This document shows, piece by piece, positions 12,401-21,339 of a DNA stretch of 64,000 nt (the stretch's first letter is position 1; each line of letters begins with the position of its first letter). The DNA lies in contig OX387604.1 of assembly GCA_947568835.1 (NCBI GenBank), forward strand, positions 18,939,076 to 19,003,075, given 5' to 3'. The translations under genes were made by a program, and so were the position numbers. The notes below the pieces were generated by a model. It did not search any database. It was not told where the DNA came from and worked only from the letters and a program-made list of their open reading frames with translations. The DNA is from Protonemura montana (taxonomy: Eukaryota; Arthropoda; Insecta; Plecoptera; Nemouridae).

Positions 12401-15400
12401 CGGTGATTTTACAAGGACCGGTGTTTCCAGCACGCCAAACCGTTCGGTGGTCACCCATCCAATGCCTAATCCAGAGCAGTGTGGCTGAACTTTGGTGATA
12501 TCACGAGAACAAGTGTTTCCAACATGCCAACCCGTTCGGTGGTCCAATACCTGACACTGCGCAGTGTTGCTTAACTTCGGCGATCTCACGAGGACCGGTG
12601 CTTCCAACTCGCCAAACCGTTCGGTGGTTACCCAACCAATACCTGAAGCAGCGCAGTTTTCCTTAACTTTGATGATCACACGAGAACTAGTGTTTCTGAC
12701 ACGCCAAACCGATCGGTGGTCAAATATCCAACACCTGACCTAGCGCAGTGTTGCTTAACTTCGGTGATCTCACGAGGACCGGTGATTCCAAAAACGCTAA
12801 GTCATTCGGTCTGGTAGCCAGGCAAGCTAATTAACATTTAAAAATGGGTGCCAATACATCCACATAACTTTGCAGCAGAAAAATCTAACGTTTTTTTTTT
12901 TACTTTGTTCTCAGATTGGTACAGGTTTTTAAGTATGACCGTATGAGCCAAACTTTTCCAAACAAAATATAAACAATAAATATTTCAACATTGTTAGAGC
13001 ACACTTGTTTGAAAAAAAAACGTAGTAGCCAAATTGTCCAGGTCAGCTCAGTTACCTATTGCCTAGATCCGGAGAAGCCACCGGGAAAAATATTGTTACA
13101 GCATGGTACATCGAAGCAAGGGTGGAAATGATAAAAAATGTGCCAACCAATTGAATGCCGTAACTTCGTAAGGCAAATTGAGAAGTCATATAGAGCAGAT
13201 TCGGCAGATTTCTAGTGTGAAATTAAAGCCAGGTAGTATCCATCGTTGATGTAAACATTGGTTGGAATTGGCTTGACTAACAGTTCCCTTTCAAATATTA
13301 AAATTAACCCTTAAATTGCAAAAACAAGCTGCCAAAAATAGAAATATTTTCTTCGGTTAAAAAGTGAAAGTCCTGCGTTATACAGTTAAGAGGCAAAGAG
13401 TACGTAGCTACATGACTTGTCACGTGCTTTTAGAGGGCCTAAAACTCGTCCTGATAAAACAGTTTCTTTATCAATATCAGTCACTGGCTAGCTCAGTGAA
13501 ATAAGGATCGGACATGTTCATGTCACCGGCTAGCTCAGTGAAATAAGACATGTTCATGTCACCGGCTAGCTCAGTGAAATAAGGATCAGACATGTTCATG
13601 TCACCGGCTAGCTCAGTGAAATAAGACATGTTCATGTCACTGGCTAGCTCAGTGAAATAAGGATCAGACATGTTCATGTCACCGGCTAGCTCAGTGAAAT
13701 AAGACATGTTCATGTCACTGGCTAGCTCAGTGAAATAAGGATCAGACATGTTCATGTCACTGGCTAGCTCAGTGAAATAAGGATCAGACATGTTCATGTC
13801 ACTGGCTAGCTCAGTGAAATAAGCATCAGACATGTTCATGTCACTGGCTAGCTCAGTGAAATAAGGATCAGACATGTTCATGTCACCGGCTAGCTCAGTG
13901 AAATAAGGATCAGACATGTTCATGTCACTGGCTAGCTCAGTGAAATAAGGATTGGCCATGTTCATGTCACCGGCTAGCTCAGTGAAATAAGGATCAGACA
14001 TGTTCATGTCACCGGCTAGCTCAGTGAAATAAGGATCAGACATGTTCATGTCACTGGCTAGCTCAGTGAAATAAGGATCAGACATGTTCATGTCACCGGC
14101 TAGCTCAGTGAAATAAGGATCAGACATGTTCATGTCACCGGCTAGCTCAGTGAAATAAGGATCAGACATGTTCATGTCACTGGCTAGCTCAGTGAAATAA
14201 GGATCAGACATGTTCATATCACCGGCTAGCTCAGTGAAATAAGGATCAGACATGTTCATGTCACTGGCTAGCTCAGTGAAATAAGGATAAGACATGTTCA
14301 TGTCACCGGCTAGCTCAGTGAAATAAGGATCAGACATGTTCATGTCACCGGCTAGCTCAGTGAAATAAGACATGTTCATGTCACTGGCTAGCTCAGTGAA
14401 ATAAGGATCAGACATGTTCATGTCACCGGCTAGCTCAGTGAAATAAGACATGTTCATGTCACTGGCTAGCTCAGTGAAATAAGGATCAGACATGTTCATG
14501 TCACTGGCTAGCTCAGTGAAATAAGGATCAGACATGTTCATGTCACTGGCTAGCTCAGTGAAATAAGCATCAGACATGTTCATGTCACTGGCTAGCTCAG
14601 TGAAATAAGGATCAGACATGTTCATGTCACCGGCTAGCTCAGTGAAATAAGGATCAGACATGTTCATGTCACTGGCTAGCTCAGTGAAATAAGGATTGGC
14701 CATGTTCATGTCACCGGCTAGCTCAGTGAAATAAGGATCAGACATGTTCATGTCACTGGCTAGCTCAGTGAAATAAGGATCAAACATGTTCATGTCACTG
14801 GCTAGCTCAGTGAAATAAGGATCAGACATGTTCATGTCACTGGCTAGCTCAGTGAAATAAGGATCAGACATGTTCATGTCACCGGCTAGCTCAGTGAAAT
14901 AAGACATGTTCATGTCACAGGCCAGCTCAGTGAAATAAGGATCAGACAAGTTCATGTCACCGGCTAGCTCAGTGAAATAAGGATCAGACATGTTCATGTC
15001 ACTGGCCAGCTCAGTGAAATAAGGATCAGACATGTTCATGTCACCGGCTAGCTCAGTGAAATAAGGATCAGACATGTTCATGTCACTGGCTAGCTCAGTG
15101 AAATAAGACTTGTTCATGTCACTGGCTAGCTCAGTGAAATAAGGATCAGACATGTTCATGTCACTGGCTAGCTCAGTGAAATAAGGATCAGACATGTTCA
15201 TGTCACTGGCTAGCTCAGTGAAATAAGGATCAGACATGTTCATGTCACCGGCTAGCTCAGTGAAATAAGGATCAGACATGTTCATGTCACTGGCTAGCTC
15301 AGTGAAATAAGGATCAGACATGTTCATGTCACTGGCTAGCTCAGTGAAATAAGCATCAGACATGTTCATGTCACTGGCTAGCTCAGTGAAATAAGGATCA

Positions 15401-18178
15401 GACATGTTCATGTCACCGGCTAGCTCAGTGAAATAAGCATCAGACATGTTCATGTCACCGGCTAGCTCAGTGAAATAAGGATCAGACAAGTTCATGTCAC
15501 TGGCTAGCTCAGTGAAATAAGGATCAGACATGTTCATGTCACCGGCTAGCTCAGTGAAATAAGCATCAGACATGTTCATGTCACCGGCTAGCTCAGTGAA
15601 ATAAGGATCAGACATGTTTATGTCACCGGCTAGCTCAGTGAAATAAGGATCAGACATGTTCATGTCACCGGCTAGCTCAGTGAAATAAGGATCAGACATG
15701 TTCATGTCACTGGCTAGCTCAGTGAAATAAGGATCAGACATATTCATGTCACTGGCTAGATTAGTGAAATGAGGATTGGCCATGTTCATGTCACTGGCTA
15801 GCTCAGTGAAATAAGGATTGGCCATGTTCGTCAATTGTTTTGCTGGCAACTTCTTCAAATTTTCAGCAAACCCAGTGGCCACACATAATTGTTAAGTTAC
15901 AAAAAAAAAATTGTTGTTGTTTCACACACAAGTCACAAGTCTATCACAAGTCTTAGCTTTCATAACACAGTTTTATTTGCATTTGCATTGACCTTTTCAT
16001 GGCTATACCTCGGATTAAAATTAAATGGGATGTCAGTATATTGACGCAAATGAATATTTCGAAGAGTCGGGGATGGTCAGGATCGGTTTTTAACTCTAAA
16101 TTTTGGCTTAGCTATTTGTGCGACTTTGTATCTACTTACTTAGTGCTTTGACCATCTTAAGTATTATAAAATCATTTCAAGAGGTTGAAAATACATTTTT
16201 GGCATATTAAAAATGCTACGCTAATTTTTAGTAAATGTTATCTTCTATGCATCCATTAGCACCATAAAATGAGCTATTTGCTTGTTTGTGCACAAGCAGA
16301 ATGAAATCAAAATGAAATTAACAAAATGTTAACTATGGAGATTACTTGCTTTTGAGGTAACCTACAGTCACTTTAATTCTGTTTTTGAACAGAAAACATT
16401 TCTTTCGAGTTGACTGTTATGAAAATAGTATTGAGAAATGATGGATTTTAAGGAAATGTGGCGAAGAATCGAGGAGACTCATTGATGTGCAGCCTCGTCA
16501 CCTCCACAGCCTCCCAAAGTTCCGTTCTATTGTCCCCATCTAGTGTACCTATTACCTCTACGACAAGACTACTGATTAGACCCGGTTTGTCATTCAAGCT
16601 CGGTAACTATCTCTCTTCTCTAAACTGTATTTCATCTAACGAACTCATATCTTAACTTCTTTCACGCAAAAGTTTACAAGTCCTAGTTGAAAACTTCCAA
16701 AAAGATGCCACAATGAGCCAACTAAATGATACCTGTAAGTGAATCATTGAACACCCTTTTGAACATATTTCAATATTATGTAATGAAATGAGGTAAAAAA
16801 TTAACATTTTCTTTTGTGAAACCCTTTTTCTGAATTTGCCTCCTTATGCAGAAACATTTTCGACCAAATGTTTACCAATCTTTCCTGCTCATAGTTCAAT
16901 GACTGCTTAAGTCGCAGTGGCTCACTTTGATAGGAAGAGATTTACTCAGATCACAATCTGAAGGGGATCACTATCTAATCATTAAATGGGCATATTTAAA
17001 TGTGGGTGTGAACCATTGGTTTTAGAATTCCAAGTAGGCAGCAGATCTTAAAACCAAATTTTTCCATTCCATACATGGATTTAAAAAGTATTTTCCGAGA
17101 AAAAAAATGTTGCAATCAGGTGCCAGCAGGACAAACAAAGCACAAGCAGACCAGGAAACTGGTTGAATTGTTGAGCTGCAAACCAGTGCAACCTCACCAA
17201 TGTGATAAACCAATGTTGTATGTAAGTCATACACCTTTCAGAAAATATTCATGTATATTTTAAGATAGATTGTTCAACTTAACATTTTTATGCCATTAAT
17301 TAACTAAATTTGATTAACAAGGGACACTAAGGAGAAATAGTATTTTCGATGCTCATTTGAAATTTGTTATTGCTAGATTTCAAAGACCATTTACTCCAGC
17401 CTTGTCGGATCCTTGTTAATGCCCAAAAGATATTTCCTCAACAAAACGCTGACATTTTCGCGGTAAATGTACAGAAAATGTACCTCCAGGTTATAAGTTG
17501 TGTTTTAAAGTCCTATGAAAGTTTGATATCAAGGTATTGTTAGTGGGTTGGGTGCCTTTATTACTGTTTGCTTGAGCTATCATTCTAAACGTAGACGAAC
17601 CATAACAAACCGAAAGACAAGTTTTGGTACGTCATGTGTGTATTAATTTAGTACATTTGAATGTAGTTAATAATACTAATTTTATGAATTGATCCAGGTA
17701 GTTAGAAATTTCCATCCCAATACTTTCGAAGTGAAGGTAGGGAAGAGCAAGTTTGAAGTTTGTTCCATGTGAACACACTTCTGTCACCATAGTTTTGGTT
17801 TGTTTTCAAAATGTAGGGTGATCGGAAGGGTTGATAAATGATAAGGATTATCTGCCAAAAGTTTTTTCAGCTCACATACAGACAGGTTAACGTAAGAACA
17901 ATACGATAAATTCTTCAGAATACTTACTATATCAAAGTAGGCACGCATTTTTCTTGCGTAAACACTATTTTGGCTCCACAATCACCAACAGTAACGTTCT
18001 GAATGCCATCCAGATGCGCCAAAGCACCCTGAAGTTTTAGCAGTTCCACTTGGCTAGCACTGAAGAAATTCAAAGTCTCAACTTCCACTTTGTTCTCTTG
18101 ATGATCAGGTCTCTCATTTAACTCACTACCATCACCAGGAGCATCTTTCATTATCACTGACTCAGGAAATGAGCTCAT
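291..18178 (-). CDS. ATP7: Copper-transporting P-type ATPase (ATP7A/B-like), N-terminal part
   Basis: This is the 5' part of a Cu(I)-exporting P1B-type ATPase, which pumps copper into the secretory pathway or out of the cell. Six coding exons join in phase: 18178-17928, 3261-3129, 2563-2393, 1834-1681, 1437-1240 and 448-291, giving 355 residues. The exon at 291 ends in an AAG|gtacc donor, so the gene continues beyond the left edge; the membrane and ATPase domains are not in the window. Four HMA-type metal-binding domains are visible. HMA1 (about residues 35-95) lacks CxxC. HMA2, HMA3 and HMA4 carry MTCQSC (105-110), MTCNSC (174-179) and MTCASC (285-290), and repeats end in DMGF- or DLGF-type motifs, as is usual in ATP7. 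A Ser/Lys-rich linker (about 238-275) separates HMA3 from HMA4. The start is the first ATG of the 5' exon. Family assignment is very secure; A versus B is a vertebrate distinction and is not made. Confidence 0.93.
1240..1437 (-). CDS. ATP7: ATP7 coding exon 5: linker and start of HMA4
   Basis: The acceptor is gtgttgcag|AT (phase 1) and the donor is ATCTATG|gtgagt (phase 1). The first 40 or so residues form a hydrophilic, probably flexible linker (SVTSSKKQK), followed by [20 protein letters not shown] of HMA4. Confidence 0.92.
1681..1834 (-). CDS. ATP7: ATP7 coding exon 4: end of HMA3
   Basis: The acceptor is tttacag|ATG (phase 0) and the donor is TCCAAAG|gtacac (phase 1). It encodes the beta strands and last helix of HMA3: [14 protein letters not shown], then [13 protein letters not shown]. 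Confidence 0.92.
2393..2563 (-). CDS. ATP7: ATP7 coding exon 3: end of HMA2, start of HMA3
   Basis: The acceptor is cttctgcag|GTG and the donor is ACCTCG|gtgagc, both phase 0; 57 codons. It carries the second half of HMA2 ([17 protein letters not shown]) and the metal loop of HMA3 ([14 protein letters not shown]). Confidence 0.93.
2885..3125. repeat. Minisatellite abutting an ATP7 splice donor
   Basis: From 2891 to about 3000 there are about five copies of a roughly 20-bp unit (cctaccgttacgtggccgtg and variants). From about 3010 to 3125 a longer, less regular unit contains ttacgtcgagcctggctctg. That longer unit resembles the exon-end and donor sequence at 3121-3155 (ttaccgttacgtcgagcacg), so the array looks derived from, or homogenised with, the splice site. 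It lies in the intron. Confidence 0.75.
3129..3261 (-). CDS. ATP7: ATP7 coding exon 2: end of HMA1, start of HMA2
   Basis: The acceptor is gttacag|T (phase 2) and the donor is GTAACG|gtaagg (phase 0). It encodes DVMDNLGF, the end of HMA1, then [14 protein letters not shown], the metal loop and first helix of HMA2. The intron side of the donor is the edge of a minisatellite that repeats the exon-end sequence (see 2885-3125). Confidence 0.92.
4017..5463. mobile_element. Non-autonomous hAT-type DNA transposon with CCCGAA subterminal repeats
   Basis: The element begins CAGGGCATCGAACC and ends with the exact inverse, GGTTCGATGCCCTG. Both sides are flanked by the same 8 bp, atcataat, at 4009-4016 and 5464-5471. 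The duplication fits the hAT nTnnnnAn preference, and a CAGGG terminus is common in hAT elements. Inside both ends lie arrays of CCCGAA (about 4024-4185 and 5290-5450), in direct, not inverted, orientation. The interior (about 4220-5280) has no transposase-like reading frame, so mobilisation in trans is inferred. It sits in the first ATP7 intron. Confidence 0.88.
5895..6090 (-). mobile_element. Degenerate SINE body fragment
   Basis: The stretch aagagggtgatgctgagggt near 5903 and the block ggcgccgacataaaggctac with gtggaaaagtgcc near 6033-6072 match, imperfectly, the body of the 5S/tRNA SINE family seen at 12110, 19820 and 50640. No RNA-like head is recognisable. Confidence 0.4.
6410..6450. 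repeat. Short tandem repeat, 13-bp unit
   Basis: About three tandem copies of gccatgcgccatt, the last one degenerate (gccatgcctcatt). It lies in the ATP7 first intron. Confidence 0.6.
12110..12830 (-). mobile_element. SINE-like element with five tandem 5S-rRNA-like modules
   Basis: Read on the minus strand, 12828 to about 12360 holds five units of about 91 bp (starting near 12361, 12452, 12543, 12629 and 12720 on the plus strand). Each resembles the 3' half of 5S rRNA: plus-strand motifs cacccatccaatacctga, cagtgttgcttaacttcggt and gatctcacgaggaccggtg are the complements of the 5S box C, box A and helix regions. They are followed (12110-12340) by a non-RNA body shared with copies at 19820, 35690 and 50640, ending near gacactggtctaatgccgtc. 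Known 5S-derived SINEs carry such heads as internal Pol III promoters. Five heads in tandem is unusual. It lies in ATP7 intron 1. Confidence 0.8.
13477..15882 (-). CDS. Long open frame of 14-residue repeats (doubtful gene) in a 42-bp minisatellite
   Basis: This unbroken minus-strand frame of about 801 codons is made of some 56 copies of the unit [14 protein letters not shown], with a 12-residue variant lacking Asp-Pro. DNA units are 42 or 36 bp, so every length change keeps the frame. Variants are mostly amino-acid changing: Ser/Gly before Asp, Pro/Ala, Ser-Asp/Ala-Asn. The frame opens with GTG at 15882, preceded in frame by a stop; the first ATG is at 15825, after a short non-repeat lead ([13 protein letters not shown]). 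No signal peptide, membrane segment or known domain is seen. It lies in ATP7 intron 1 on the same strand. It may be a repetitive protein, an alternative exon, or merely a minisatellite whose period is a multiple of three. A block of the array is duplicated at a spacing of 744 bp (attggcc at 13951 and 14695). Confidence 0.3.
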   Translation of the reverse strand: MATGFAENLKKLPAKQLTNMANPYFTELASDMNMANPHFTNLASDMNMSDPYFTELASDMNMSDPYFTELAGDMNMSDPYFTELAGDINMSDPYFTELAGDMNMSDAYFTELAGDMNMSDPYFTELASDMNLSDPYFTELAGDMNMSDAYFTELAGDMNMSDPYFTELASDMNMSDAYFTELASDMNMSDPYFTELASDMNMSDPYFTELAGDMNMSDPYFTELASDMNMSDPYFTELASDMNMSDPYFTELASDMNKSYFTELASDMNMSDPYFTELAGDMNMSDPYFTELASDMNMSDPYFTELAGDMNLSDPYFTELACDMNMSYFTELAGDMNMSDPYFTELASDMNMSDPYFTELASDMNMFDPYFTELASDMNMSDPYFTELAGDMNMANPYFTELASDMNMSDPYFTELAGDMNMSDPYFTELASDMNMSDAYFTELASDMNMSDPYFTELASDMNMSDPYFTELASDMNMSYFTELAGDMNMSDPYFTELASDMNMSYFTELAGDMNMSDPYFTELAGDMNMSYPYFTELASDMNMSDPYFTELAGDMNMSDPYFTELASDMNMSDPYFTELAGDMNMSDPYFTELAGDMNMSDPYFTELASDMNMSDPYFTELAGDMNMSDPYFTELAGDMNMANPYFTELASDMNMSDPYFTELAGDMNMSDPYFTELASDMNMSDAYFTELASDMNMSDPYFTELASDMNMSDPYFTELASDMNMSYFTELAGDMNMSDPYFTELASDMNMSYFTELAGDMNMSDPYFTELAGDMNMSYFTELAGDMNMSDPYFTELASD
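13480..15830. repeat. 42-bp minisatellite array
   Basis: About 56 tandem units of 42 bp, some 36 bp through loss of 6 bp, with consensus pieces tggctagctcagtgaaataa and ggatcagacatgttcatgtc. Divergence between units is low, mainly a cac[t/c]ggc site, so the array is young or recently homogenised. The copies at the 15730-15830 end are the most diverged, as expected at an array edge. Confidence 0.95.
17928..18178 (-). CDS. ATP7: ATP7 coding exon 1: N-terminus and degenerate HMA1
   Basis: Encodes residues 1-83 plus two bases of codon 84; it ends TTG ATA TA|gtaagt (phase 2). Joining to the exon at 3261 (cag|T GAC GTG) restores a tyrosine codon and completes the HMA fold with DVMDNLGF. Where other HMA domains have GMTCxSC, this one reads [10 protein letters not shown], so the copper-coordinating cysteines are absent. 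A 5' untranslated exon may lie upstream. Confidence 0.85.
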
Positions 18179-19815
18179 TCTGACACTAAAGGCCCACAGT
18201 TGGCCTAAAAGTTCTGGGAAGAGATCAAACTAACTATAACCATACTTTTTAAAAAACTACTGTCTTTGAACTGTGAAACAAAAGAAAGACCATTCAACGC
18301 ACCACATTATATGATATGAAAGTCATCTTCCCACACACACTCTCTTAAATCTTACAGATACTACGGACGACTGATATGTCATGCTGCAGCTCAGTCTGTA
18401 GCACGCGCTCCAACAATTGATAGTTCTATGTTTGTAGACTGTCGATCTTTGAACTCACGGATGTTCGGCACTTATCACACTGCACTTTTAAGCGGGCTGT
18501 TATTCATAGGGAATAATTATTGACAAAGTGTCGAATAAATTGTTGGGATTAAAATATAACCGTTGACTTAATCGTACGAACAGCTGTCATCATGTCACAG
18601 CACTGCCACCGCCCTCTACAAGGCCTTACTGGAGTTTCAAAAGGAGCAAAATACAAACGGACCAAAGCAGACCAACCATCCTACCGTTGAGTGCGTTATA
18701 TACACTCAACGATCCTAAATTCTACGTTGTAGGCACAAATTCAGTGCACACTAATCAGTAGATTAATCCATTAATTGTTGAAGCTAGAAATTGGGACGTG
18801 AAAAGGAAGGAAAGAGCACTGTAATGAGTAGTTTACATTCACAAAATATATGTCACATATTTATTCATAGTCAACTCATCAGCCAAAAACTTAGTAAAAA
18901 ATGCATTTCACATCAAATTTTTCTCCAAAGATCTTAAGGGTTCTGTTAGGGAGATCGGTTAAGCGACCCTGGCCCAGTGATGGAAAACTTTTTAAGAGTG
19001 GTGTTGCAATTTGTTTTGTGAATCTTGCCACATTGGATGATATATAGCCCTTTGGCCTCCCCTCCAGTGGAAAGCCATCAGAGGAGGCACATTACGTCCA
19101 GGGAGCAAGTATAGGTTTAAGGCATAAGATTTTGAGCACCTTAGCTCATATTATTCCATAAAATTGTGAGAAAAAACTCAATTTTCAGAAGCACAGGAAA
19201 TTTTTGTTTTGTTTAAAAGTCTAAAAAAACACCACCCTAATATCAGCAAACCTCTCAAAAGCTTGGAAAGGCAGTTGCAAATTTATGTCAGTTAACTATG
19301 AAGTTCAAATGTATGATTAAAAATTTTGAAGAAAACAATCTCTGTATGAATGATCATTGTGTGCTATCCTAAAGGGTATTTAGCACACATGTTAATTGGT
19401 TAACGATCACTGAGCCAAAATCATCTGTTTGTTTATGACATGTTTCACACAAGTTTGGCCCTTAAATTTAAAAAACTTAAATCATATTCTTAGATGCCAG
19501 CCTTTATCACAGGACTTGATCTGCATCTCTTGCACCAGAAGCAAGCTGACCTAGAAACCAAAAACACAGGCAATAAGAATTCTTAGTTGAAGGAAATATG
19601 TCCACTATTATCAAAGCAATTAGTTAATTCTTAGTTTTCTGGTTTTGGGAAGCCACCAAGCTCCCAAGCCAGTTTCAAGGCTTATCGAAGGGGCTGAAAA
19701 TCGAAATGGAGGGTAAGGAAACAGTCGTGACTCTTGATAGAATAAATATCCCAGCACCTGGAGTAGGTACTGGAAAATCAAAGAAAATCCCAACTAGGAT
19801 AGCCAGTCACCAGAT
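18179..19815. other. Intergenic: 5' flank of ATP7 and 3' flank of EBAG9
   Basis: ATP7 and EBAG9 are both on the minus strand, so this stretch contains the ATP7 promoter side (18179-18700) and the downstream side of EBAG9. I saw no clear TATA box, no cluster of metal-response elements and no coding exon. From about 18720 it is plain AT-rich sequence up to the SINE at 19815. Confidence 0.5.
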
Positions 19816-20245
19816 TTATTGATTATTATGTTTAACAACGCACTGTTTTGAAAATGGGCCCTGTGGCACTGGTTTAATGGCGTCGGTGAATGAGTGGATG
19901 ATAATGAGAATGATGATGAACCTACCCTAACCTGGAAGGAAGGGGAAATCCAGGACCGGCACGTAGCCTACTCCTCTCGAAGAGCACCTAGGGACCACCG
20001 GCTTAATGTCCCTTCCGAAGGTCAGTACAATGCGAACAAGATTCCTCCACAAATCCGTGCTGTTGAGAGGTTGATAAGCAAGGGATATTTGCTTAACTAA
20101 CTTTCATCCCACTAGCCTTGCTCCCAAAAAGGCCAAGTCACCAGGACCAAACCTGGGACCTCTCGAATGCAAGGCAAACATAAGCCATGGCACTCTCAAT
20201 TCCAGGATAGCCAGCCATCAGGATCGAACTGATTTGAGAACCTTG
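19815..20245 (-). mobile_element. SINE copy with tRNA-like head and no 5S module
   Basis: On the minus strand it starts (about 20215-20130) with a tRNA-like unit: plus-strand pieces aggatagccagcc, tggcactctcaattcc and aggtcc-type B-box complement ccaaacctgggacctc correspond to the tRNA-like modules at 34622 and 35510. It continues with the family body (20100-19870: ggttgataagcaag, gattcctccacaaatcc, cctactcctctcgaagagca) and ends near tgtggcactggtttaatggc. No 5S-like module lies between head and body. Confidence 0.7.
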
Positions 20246-20431
20246 ACTAAGTGAATATTTTATCCACTTGGAAATACAAGTGGATTTAAAACCTACTTGC
20301 GGTTCCAAACTAGAAGAAAATTTTGAAAGAAAATTCTCATTCCAGTTCGATGGAAACTATTAGTTTTTTGCAGTCCCTGGAAAAAATAATTATAGTGTGC
20401 AGTTCATTCAGGATTTTAGCTTACTCTATTA

Positions 20432-21339
20432 TCAGCTCAGCCGTGCAGCTTCCAGCTGCGGTCTCTTGTTTTCTGGACCTTTACGCTCTCCACGACGGCG
20501 ATCTCTCTCTGCTCGGCGTTTCTCCCTCAAGATGGACTCCGAGTCCATCGAGTCCTGGTCTTCCCATGCAGAAGGGCTGTCTTCCCAGCTTTCAAGTTCG
20601 CTCTGTCAAGTCAGATTGTATTGACAAAGAATATGGACCCACATGGCAAGTAGCATAATGACAGTTAAGACATAAGACAGTTGTCATAGAAAAACAGTTC
20701 TTACATTGACAGCCAGCGAGGGGTCAAAAGCTAGGCCCAGTCTGGAAGGTTGATCCTCACTGTCACTTGTTTTAAGAATGAGCCGTGGCTGAGTAGTTAT
20801 ACGAGGTGCCATATCTTCGAACAAGTCAGCTTCAGGCTGTAAATCTGCTAAAGTACAAATGAAAAAAGTAAGGTAGGTACCTTTCTGCTAGCTCAGATAA
20901 GAAATTAAACAACCGTTGATAGACAGTCTTGACTCCAGTAACGACTTTTAATGTGTATAAAGACTCAATTCAATAAACGAACCTAGTGTGGCAACCGACT
21001 GTAGGCGATATTCTTCGATTCGTTGCTCGATCAATGACATCGAGCTCCGGTCGGAGACAATGCTTGTCGGAGCTTCCCAAGACTTCCAGTCAAGTTCCTG
21101 GTAGAGTAAAGTCAGGTTAGTTTTGTTAGGAACAGCCCATTCTAAAAATAATTTTGCTTTCGTCATAGTAAGATTCTAACCTCCGCCGACTTGGCGTCTC
21201 CGACGCCGACGCCAGTAAACGGTGTCAAGTCTACTGAACTCCTTCGGCGTCGTCGAAAACAGCAGAACGCTCGCCGTAGACCACCGATCAGGACGAGGAT
21301 TAGAGCCTTAAGCCGATTGGCGATATATCCCATTACCAT
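20432..21339 (-). CDS. EBAG9: EBAG9/RCAS1-like protein, complete
   Basis: Four coding exons join in phase: 21339-21181, 21097-20983, 20847-20705 and 20602-20432, giving 195 aa (human EBAG9 is 213 aa). Introns have gt-ag ends: GAG|gttaga, CTAG|gttcg, AAT|gtaaga with acceptors ctaccag, tttag and gacag. The N-terminus is a short membrane segment (ALILVLIGGLRRAF, residues 12-25) followed by cysteines and an arginine run (CCFRRRRR), typical of this Golgi-anchored family. Then come the conserved blocks DWKSWEAPTS, LFEDMAPRI, SRLGLAFD and SELESWEDSPSAWED, a charged coiled-coil-like C-terminus (REKRRAERDRRRGERKG) and a final LS as in vertebrates. In vertebrates the protein modulates secretory-vesicle exocytosis and ER-Golgi trafficking; that role is inferred here. 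Confidence 0.92.

Noticed and set aside
12257..12679. 140-codon minus-strand open frame
   Set aside because: It is translated from the tandem 5S-rRNA-like modules and SINE body; no protein family resemblance.
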